Below, piece by piece: positions 55,506-60,763 of a DNA stretch of 60,763 nt. Every line of letters starts with the position of its first letter. Positions within the stretch are counted from its first letter, which is position 1. The notes beneath the pieces were generated by a model, which saw only the letters and a program-made list of their open reading frames with translations, was not told the DNA's origin and searched no databases. The position numbers and the translations under genes are program-made. Source of the stretch: Pseudohalocynthiibacter aestuariivivens. Lineage in GTDB: Bacteria; Pseudomonadota; Alphaproteobacteria; Rhodobacterales; Rhodobacteraceae. The DNA lies in the NCBI RefSeq assembly GCF_018457175.1, contig NZ_JAGFNU010000015.1:1-60763 (forward strand), read 5' to 3'.

Positions 55506-56819
55506 ATGCTCTGGAAAACAACTGAATACGCTGGCTGGGGCCGGGTCCACACTGCAACTGGCCAGGTTGCACGACCGGAGCGCGTCTCCAATCTAGTTGC
55601 TGCGTTAAAGGAGACGCCCGCACCTGCAATAGGCATGTGCAGGTCTTATGGCGACGCTTCTTTGAATGATGGTGGGGCCGCAATAGATATGACCCGGTTG
55701 GACCGTATCATCGGCTTTGATCCTGATTCAGGCACTCTAGAGGTCGAAGGGGGATGCCAGATTGGTGAACTTGCACGCCTCTTTGCACCACGTGGCTGGC
55801 TGCCTGCCGTTATGCCAGGCACTGGATTTGCCACCGTTGCTGGTTGTATCGCAAATGACGTGCACGGTAAAAACCATCATGGCAACGGTTCATTCGGGCA
55901 ACATGTGATTAGTCTTGTTCTGATGACACCTTCTGGCAAGAAAGTCATTGGGCCGAAGAAATCTGCAAAGCTGTTTCAGGCCACAGTCGGTGGTCTTGGA
56001 CAAACCGGCATTATTGTATCGGTCAAGTTACAGATGCTGCCCTGCAAGGGTGATGTCATGATGGTGACAGAGCGTCGTGCGGAATCTTACGAGGACTTCC
56101 TGACGCTTCTCGACAATTCAACAGCGACATATTCAGTCGGCTGGATTGATGCAACGGCCAAAGGGAATAACCTTGGGCGTGGTATACTTGAAGAGGCTGA
56201 AACAGGCTCTGGCCTGATGCCCGCACAAAAGAAGCCCAAGTCCGTTCCATTCAATGCACCTGCTTTCGCGCTTTCAAAACCAATCGTAAAGGCATTTAAC
56301 GCAGCCTACTATCGGCGTGTTCCTGAAAGCGGGCGCACTTCGGTCAAGCCGATAAACGACTTCTTCTTTCCGTTGGATGCAATTCATGACTGGAACAAGC
56401 TTTACGGAAAACGCGGCTTTCATCAGTTCCAATGTGTCGTTCCGATTGAGAAGGCAGCTGCCCTGCGAGAGATGCTTGAGCTGATCGCACGGTCCGGGCT
56501 TGCGTCACCCCTGGCTGTTTTAAAACGTATGGGCGCTGGCCGGGCTGGCAATATGTCCTTCCCGATGGAAGGGTATACGCTGGCCGTCGACTTTCCGAAC
56601 CGTCCACAAGCCGAAATTCTGATCAGCCGGCTTGAAGAGATGACCCAACTCGCGGGTGGGCGCCTTTATCTTGCGAAAGATTCTCTGGCGACGGGTGCGC
56701 GTATCAAGTCGATGTATCCGGAACATGCTGCGTGGGTTGATGAAGTTGAAAAAGCAGACCCTGAGGGACAATTCGCAACCGACCTGATCCGCCGACTAGA
56801 CCTGAGGACGACACTATGA
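55506..56819 (+). CDS. DprE1-like FAD-dependent decaprenylphosphoryl-ribose oxidase
   Basis: The 437-residue PCMH-type flavoprotein matches DprE1 along its length: opening GWGRV, CRSYGDASLNDGG, VMPGTGFATVAGCIANDVHG with KNHHGNGSFGQHV after it, ATVGGLGQTGII and the ending ATDLIRRLDL. DprE1 oxidises the 2'-OH of polyprenylphosphoryl-ribose, the first half of its epimerisation to the arabinose donor. Where M. tuberculosis has Cys387 (ICVDFP) the sequence reads LAVDFP. It overlaps the next gene by four bases. Confidence 0.85.
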   Translation: MLWKTTEYAGWGRVHTATGQVARPERVSNLVAALKETPAPAIGMCRSYGDASLNDGGAAIDMTRLDRIIGFDPDSGTLEVEGGCQIGELARLFAPRGWLPAVMPGTGFATVAGCIANDVHGKNHHGNGSFGQHVISLVLMTPSGKKVIGPKKSAKLFQATVGGLGQTGIIVSVKLQMLPCKGDVMMVTERRAESYEDFLTLLDNSTATYSVGWIDATAKGNNLGRGILEEAETGSGLMPAQKKPKSVPFNAPAFALSKPIVKAFNAAYYRRVPESGRTSVKPINDFFFPLDAIHDWNKLYGKRGFHQFQCVVPIEKAAALREMLELIARSGLASPLAVLKRMGAGRAGNMSFPMEGYTLAVDFPNRPQAEILISRLEEMTQLAGGRLYLAKDSLATGARIKSMYPEHAAWVDEVEKADPEGQFATDLIRRLDLRTTL

Positions 56820-57553
56820 TGCAGAGTTGGATTATTCTTGGCGCAACATCTTCCATGGCACGAGCCTTCGGACGCGCCGTTGCAGAACGCGGTGACGCAG
56901 TGTTTTTTGCTGGCCGCGACATGGATGACCTAAAGCGCAGCGCCACTGATAGCGCCGTCAGAGGCGCCAGGGTGGCGGAACCCGTTTTCTTTGACGCACG
57001 CAAGCCTGAGAGCTTTTCAGCGATCTACGACCGCGTCTCCGCCGAAGAAGGAATAATCAATGTGGCCGTTTTCGTCGGCTCAATGCCACCACAAGACGCG
57101 ATTGACGCAGAACCCAGCCTGATCGACGGCACCGTGACGGACAGTTTCACAGGCCCTGCCCGTTTCTTGCAAGGTCTCGCCTCTCTTATGGAAGAACGCG
57201 GATCTGGCACTGTTATCGGTGTTGGGTCTGTTGCAGGTGATCGGGGCCGGATTGGCAACTATGTCTATGGTGCAGCCAAAGCTGGGTTTCACACCTATCT
57301 GTCGGGTCTGCGTAATAGGCTTAACCGATCCGGGGGCCACGTTGTTACCGTGAAACCCGGCTTTGTGGACACCGCAATGACATGGGGCATAGAGGGAATG
57401 TTTCTTGTTGCGCCGCCAGAGAAGGTTGCCCGCGACCTGCTGCGTGCCGTGGATAAGAAAAAGAACGTGATCTACACACCGTTCTTCTGGCGCTACATTA
57501 TGCTGATCATTCGCTCGATCCCCGAAGGGATATTCAAAAAACTGTCGGTCTAG
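56816..57553 (+). CDS. DprE2-like short-chain dehydrogenase
   Basis: The 245-residue SDR opens IILGATSSMARAFGRAVAER and has catalytic YVYGAAKAGFHTYL and VKPGFVDTAMTWG, with a hydrophobic C-terminal segment (FFWRYIMLIIRSIPEGIF), as in DprE2. DprE2 reduces the 2-keto intermediate made by DprE1 to give polyprenylphosphoryl-arabinose. ATGA overlap with the DprE1-like gene supports a two-step unit. Confidence 0.82.
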   Translation: MMQSWIILGATSSMARAFGRAVAERGDAVFFAGRDMDDLKRSATDSAVRGARVAEPVFFDARKPESFSAIYDRVSAEEGIINVAVFVGSMPPQDAIDAEPSLIDGTVTDSFTGPARFLQGLASLMEERGSGTVIGVGSVAGDRGRIGNYVYGAAKAGFHTYLSGLRNRLNRSGGHVVTVKPGFVDTAMTWGIEGMFLVAPPEKVARDLLRAVDKKKNVIYTPFFWRYIMLIIRSIPEGIFKKLSV

Positions 57554-57565
57554 AATTTTGCACGA

Positions 57566-59002
57566 TCAGATTCCAAACCATTGGTGAAACAAACCTGCGG
57601 CATAAAACATGAGCGAAAGTGTGAGCAGTAGCAGGCCAACGCCGCGTTTATCTTTCATCGCGAAGACGATTGGGTCGTAATCCTGCTTACCAAAGTAGCC
57701 CAACCGCACCATGCGAAACAGCCAGGCAGCAATCGGAACAAGGGCAATCCACAGCACCCATTGGCTTGGGTATAATGTTCGTGCCTGTTCGCTAAAACTG
57801 TAAAGGAAGAAAATCAGCAGCGCAAAAAACATCCCGAGACCCGCGATGTTAAGTAAATCACCACGATCCTGGCGACCATAGCCTCGCCCAGGCAAATTAT
57901 CGTCCGTCGTCGTGAGCGAAAGTTCCGTCAGTCGTTTCACACATCCCAGCGTGATAAAGACCGGAAAGATAAAGATAAGCATAAAAGAAGATGCATCGAC
58001 CTTGCTTGCTGCGGCTCCGGCAACGACTCTCAATGTATAAAGCCCCGCTAACGCCGCGATATCCACCCATCGCATGCGTTTCAGCCGAAGCGAATAGGCC
58101 AGCGACAGTATTATATAGACAACTACAACAGCAAGAAATGCAGGGCCAAGCAACGCGCCAAGGCCAATCGCTAAAACACCGAGAACAACAAGCATCCCCA
58201 TTCCAACGCTGATCGGAACGGTCCCCTGAGCAAACGGGCGACGGCATTTGGTGGGGTGCAAACGGTCAGCCTCAAGATCAAGAAGATCATTGACAACATA
58301 GATAGATGACGCCGCTGCTGAGAAAGATACCATGCCCAGAAGGACCATGAACAAATTATCCAGCCTGAAGCTATGCGCTGCAATCATTGGTAAAAGCAGC
58401 AGAATGTTCTTAACCCATTGATGGGGGCGTATCGCTCGAAACAAATCCGTGATGTGCAAACGATTGGGATATTCAGTAACCGTTTTCCCCATCGCACTCA
58501 GCTTGGCGACGATCGCATCATGATGCCCTACAACAAGCGCATTTTCCGCATGCTCCCAGATTGCACGATCTGCTTTATTATCGCCCGCATAGTCAAATCC
58601 AGCTTCGCCATACGCATCAACCAGGGCCTTTGCTTTGGCCTTCCCTTTTAGATTGGTTTCGCCGTCCGAGGCGAATACACGCGTGCTTAGGCCGTGATCC
58701 GACGCCAGGCGCGCGACCAATTGCTGATCTGAAGCAGAAGCAAGAACCACGTCCCGTCCTACTGCAATACTTTTGTTTGCCAAGGCTTTCATTTCTTGAT
58801 TCACGGGCAACAAATCAGTTCGAATGTCTGCAATCTCAAGTAAAGCGCTTTTAAGCTTTGCCGGTCGTGTGAAATACCGCATTGCGGTTTTGAGAGTCTT
58901 AATCGGGTGCTTGCCTAAGCCGGCCCAAAAACACTCGTATAGCATATCAGTTCGCAGGAAGGTGCCATCAACATCCAGCACCAATGGTTTTACTTCAGCC
59001 AT
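57566..59002 (-). CDS. HAD phosphatase-UbiA prenyltransferase fusion (polyprenyl-phosphate phosphoribosyltransferase-like)
   Basis: The 478-residue protein joins an N-terminal HAD domain (LVLDVDGTFLRTDML, then ASASDQQLV, KGKAKAKAL and FDYAGDNKAD, all four HAD motifs, residues 1-190) to a UbiA membrane domain (about 200-478). The latter has RPHQWVKNILLLLPM and NDLLDLEADRLHPTKCRRP, as in the mycobacterial DPPR synthase Rv3806c. The UbiA part should attach phosphoribose from PRPP to polyprenyl phosphate. The HAD part could remove the 5-phosphate. It is convergent to the DprE1/DprE2-like genes. Start 59002 is the ATG; an upstream GTG is possible. Confidence 0.85.
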   Translation of the reverse strand: MAEVKPLVLDVDGTFLRTDMLYECFWAGLGKHPIKTLKTAMRYFTRPAKLKSALLEIADIRTDLLPVNQEMKALANKSIAVGRDVVLASASDQQLVARLASDHGLSTRVFASDGETNLKGKAKAKALVDAYGEAGFDYAGDNKADRAIWEHAENALVVGHHDAIVAKLSAMGKTVTEYPNRLHITDLFRAIRPHQWVKNILLLLPMIAAHSFRLDNLFMVLLGMVSFSAAASSIYVVNDLLDLEADRLHPTKCRRPFAQGTVPISVGMGMLVVLGVLAIGLGALLGPAFLAVVVVYIILSLAYSLRLKRMRWVDIAALAGLYTLRVVAGAAASKVDASSFMLIFIFPVFITLGCVKRLTELSLTTTDDNLPGRGYGRQDRGDLLNIAGLGMFFALLIFFLYSFSEQARTLYPSQWVLWIALVPIAAWLFRMVRLGYFGKQDYDPIVFAMKDKRGVGLLLLTLSLMFYAAGLFHQWFGI

Positions 59003-59828
59003 TTGTGCTCGCACCTCTTACTGCAAAAACACATCCGTCCGAAATTAACTCAGGTGGGGTCACGCATAAACCCTTTGCGACAGACCATGCTGCCAAAACT
59101 TTAGGCACATATGCGCGGGTCTCAGCGAAAGGAGGAACGCCGCTATGCGTTCGCACAGCGTTTTCGCCGGCATTGTAACTGGCAAGAACCATTACTGGAT
59201 CGTTGTCAAACTCTTCCATCAACCAGTTCAGATAGGCCACGCCTCCTCTAATATTGTCAGATGCAACGTTGCGGTCTGCAACACCGAAACGCTCAGCGGT
59301 TGCCGGCATTAACTGCATCAGACCTGCTGCACCGGCACTGCTTAAAGCATCTATGCGTCCAGAAGATTCGATTCCGATCACCGCCAGTACGAGTGCCGGA
59401 GAGACATTTGTTCCAACTGTCGCCAGCAGAATCTCCGTTCCGTGGGCTTCAGCGATGTTCTGAAGGTTTTGAATCCTGGGAACAGCAACAGCCTGTCCTT
59501 CTGGCGCATTGCCTAGGTGAGAAACAGCTTCCTCTAATCGACCGGGACTCGCGTCAGCAAGATCCGGTGAAACTTCTGCCCAGTACCAGTCCAGCACGCC
59601 GAGCTCTGGCGCCTCTGTTTCAGAAGGTTCCGGCTGACGCAGCGCTTGCGCCGCTATCTGAGCCTCGGGATCGATCTGAACATTGATGCGTGGCGTTGTG
59701 CTGCCAGCTTCGGGTACTTTAACGCGCCGAAAGGTAAAATCTGTCCCTGACACTGGCTCGGTAGCAAGTGCCTCAGTCGCCAATATCGAAGCGACTATTA
59801 ATATTGATGATACGAAGCGCCGCTTCAT
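58995..59828 (-). CDS. Lytic transglycosylase (SLT domain) with signal peptide
   Basis: The 277-residue protein has a signal peptide (MKRRFVSSILIVASILATEA) and, from about residue 150, an SLT domain with catalytic Glu in VIGIESSGRID, then GAAGLMQLMPATAERFGV, GGVAYLNWLM and LASYNAGENAV. It should cleave peptidoglycan glycan strands in the periplasm. CAGGT before ATG 59828 decides this start over one 11 codons earlier. Its end overlaps the HAD-UbiA start by eight bases. Confidence 0.9.
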   Translation of the reverse strand: MKRRFVSSILIVASILATEALATEPVSGTDFTFRRVKVPEAGSTTPRINVQIDPEAQIAAQALRQPEPSETEAPELGVLDWYWAEVSPDLADASPGRLEEAVSHLGNAPEGQAVAVPRIQNLQNIAEAHGTEILLATVGTNVSPALVLAVIGIESSGRIDALSSAGAAGLMQLMPATAERFGVADRNVASDNIRGGVAYLNWLMEEFDNDPVMVLASYNAGENAVRTHSGVPPFAETRAYVPKVLAAWSVAKGLCVTPPELISDGCVFAVRGASTNG

Positions 59829-60179
59829 GCGGTACCTGCTCTGCCCCGTTGTTGTTTGCATGTTTGTTCTCGCAAAAAAAAGCCGCCGAAACCAGTTTTA
59901 AGGCACCACACTTAGGCAAATTCGACATATTTGCTCAATATTTAGCATCTTTGACACAGTGCGGGCACTTTAAGTAAAAAAAAAGTTATTATTTTTCAGC
60001 GTATTAATAATTTTTCGCAAAAATCTTAAGGAACACCAAAAAAGTACGATGCGCGCCAAACTCTTGCCCCATTCCGAGGGCTTTATTCTCTCATACCAAA
60101 GCGGAACCGAGTTGATCATATCAATTTAAGTCTCCGTCTAGGTAGTGGAAACGACGAACCAGACTTCAGAGGATACAAA
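59829..60179. promoter_or_regulatory. AT-rich control region before the flp array
   Basis: These 350 bases separate the transglycosylase gene (minus) from the first pilin gene (plus). A TTGACA lies at 59951-59956 without a clear partner. An AT-rich inverted repeat (TTATTA at 59986, TAATAA at 60005) follows a run of A. Promoters for both directions should be here. Confidence 0.45.
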
Positions 60180-60371
60180 ATGAAACTGTTCAATTTTGCA
60201 AAAAACTTCGCAAAGGACGATTCCGGCGCAGTGACTGTTGACTGGGTTGTTCTGACCGCTGCCATTGTTGGCCTCGGTATCGCAATCATGACCACTGTTG
60301 GTGGTGCAACTGCGGATCTCGGTGACGTAATCTCCGGTAGCCTCGCAACTCAGGGTATCGCAACCTACTAA
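60180..60371 (+). CDS. flp: Flp/Fap-type pilin, copy 1
   Basis: The 63-residue prepilin has a basic leader (KLFNFAKNFAKDDSG), a predicted TadV/CpaA-type cleavage after Gly16, and a mature part AVTVDWVVLTAAIVGLGIAI with one long hydrophobic segment. Mature position 5 is Asp and 6 is Trp, where most Flp pilins have Glu and Tyr. It builds the adhesive Flp (Tad) pilus. AGAGGA precedes the ATG. First of at least three tandem copies. Confidence 0.9.
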   Translation: MKLFNFAKNFAKDDSGAVTVDWVVLTAAIVGLGIAIMTTVGGATADLGDVISGSLATQGIATY

Positions 60372-60639
60372 TCTTTGGCCGAGCGCCACTCAACACACTA
60401 GGAGCTAAAAAATGCTGAACTTCATCAAAAACTTCGCAAAAGACGAATCCGGCGCAGTCACTGTTGACTGGGTTGTTCTGACCGCTGCCATCGTTGGCCT
60501 CGGTATCGCAATCATGACCACTGTTGGTGGTGCAACTGCGGATCTCGGTGACCTGATCTCTGGTAGCCTCGCAACTCAGGGTATCGCAACCTACTAATCT
60601 TTGGCCGAACGCCAATATACACTCACTAGGAGCAATAAA
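60372..60639 (+). repeat. Tandem repeat unit of the flp array
   Basis: The spacer plus gene from 60372 to 60597 is repeated from 60598 onward, with a unit length of about 226-228 bases. The spacers share TCTTTGGCCGA and CACTAGGAGC and differ in between. Confidence 0.8.
60412..60597 (+). CDS. flp: Flp/Fap-type pilin, copy 2
   Basis: The 61-residue prepilin is nearly identical to copy 1 in the mature part (one change near the end: DLISG for DVISG) and differs in the leader (MLNFIKNFAKDESG). The intergenic block before it (TCTTTGGCCGA, then CACTAGGAGC) is repeated before copy 3. AGGAG precedes the ATG. Confidence 0.9.
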   Translation: MLNFIKNFAKDESGAVTVDWVVLTAAIVGLGIAIMTTVGGATADLGDLISGSLATQGIATY

Positions 60640-60763
60640 ATGCTGAACTTCATCAAAAACTTCGCAAAAGACGAATCCGGCGCAGTCACTGTTGACTGGG
60701 TTGTTCTGACCGCTGCCATCGTTGGCCTCGGTATCGCAATCATGACCACTGTTGGTGGTGCAA
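60640..60763 (+). CDS. flp: Flp/Fap-type pilin, copy 3 (cut by window edge)
   Basis: The 124 bases present are identical to the first 124 bases of copy 2, including all synonymous positions. AGGAG precedes the ATG. The C-terminus lies beyond the window, and further copies may follow. Confidence 0.9.
   Translation, partial: MLNFIKNFAKDESGAVTVDWVVLTAAIVGLGIAIMTTVGGA

Noticed and set aside
60180-60763. CRISPR-like regular repetition
   Set aside because: The repeat units are about 227 bases and code for pilins, so this is a gene array and not a CRISPR.
1-60763. tRNA, rRNA and riboswitches
   Set aside because: Reading the intergenic spaces I found no cloverleaf or known riboswitch core; a covariance-model scan would be needed to exclude small ones.

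Overview
The window looks like a chromosomal segment of an alphaproteobacterium of the Rhodobacterales, Roseobacter group. The main evidence is the gene order ctaC-ctaB-small membrane gene-ctaG-ctaE-SURF1-thrC-M16 peptidase-acetyltransferase, the lysC-ptsP pair, the Flp pilins with an AVTVDW mature start, and protein sequences that read like that group. The genus cannot be fixed from the sequence alone. No rRNA, tRNA or CRISPR array was recognised.

Layout. 1-9.9 kb is accessory. It opens with the tail of an IS30-type transposase, then an EamA exporter and a TetR-controlled stress or detoxification cluster (tandem YdhR-like protein, Pro1 tautomerase, secreted protein, glyoxalase-like protein, GFA protein, NIPSNAP protein, second secreted protein). 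A LysR/oxidoreductase pair and a stretch of gene debris follow. 9.9-16.5 kb is metabolic: an E1-type ketoacid dehydrogenase with its own Lrp regulator, tartronate semialdehyde reductase plus hydroxypyruvate isomerase, and a methyltransferase. 16.5-18 kb is a graveyard holding one clearly identifiable pseudogene.

18-30.5 kb is an AT-richer surface-polysaccharide/LPS island. It has a lipid A-type acyltransferase, glycosyltransferases (GT25, GT10, GT11, GT4), two FkbM methyltransferases, Gmd, an Fcl/ColC-type enzyme, a DegT-family enzyme with His in place of the PLP lysine (ColD type), ManC and a Kdo transferase. Together they should make GDP-mannose, GDP-4-keto-6-deoxymannose, and then GDP-L-fucose and/or a GDP-3,6-dideoxyhexose such as colitose, and add it to a glycan.

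30.5-54 kb is conserved housekeeping DNA: Nudix, DUF1178, lysC, ptsP, methylthioadenosine salvage (mtaP, apt) around a membrane gene split by a TAA codon, a GlcD-type oxidase, the cytochrome c oxidase assembly cluster, tldD, dprA, topA and the scoAB CoA-transferase. 55-59 kb carries a compact set resembling the actinobacterial decaprenyl-phosphoryl-arabinose pathway: DprE1-like and DprE2-like enzymes, a HAD-UbiA fusion and a truncated YbhN-type membrane protein. The window ends in a tandem array of at least three Flp pilin genes, the third cut by the window edge.

The observations most worth following are the HAD-UbiA/DprE1/DprE2 module, the ColD-type enzyme in the island, the triple operator upstream of the TetR-controlled cluster, the in-frame stop in the mtaP-apt interval, and the 103-bp inverted duplication between 5.7 and 9.5 kb.
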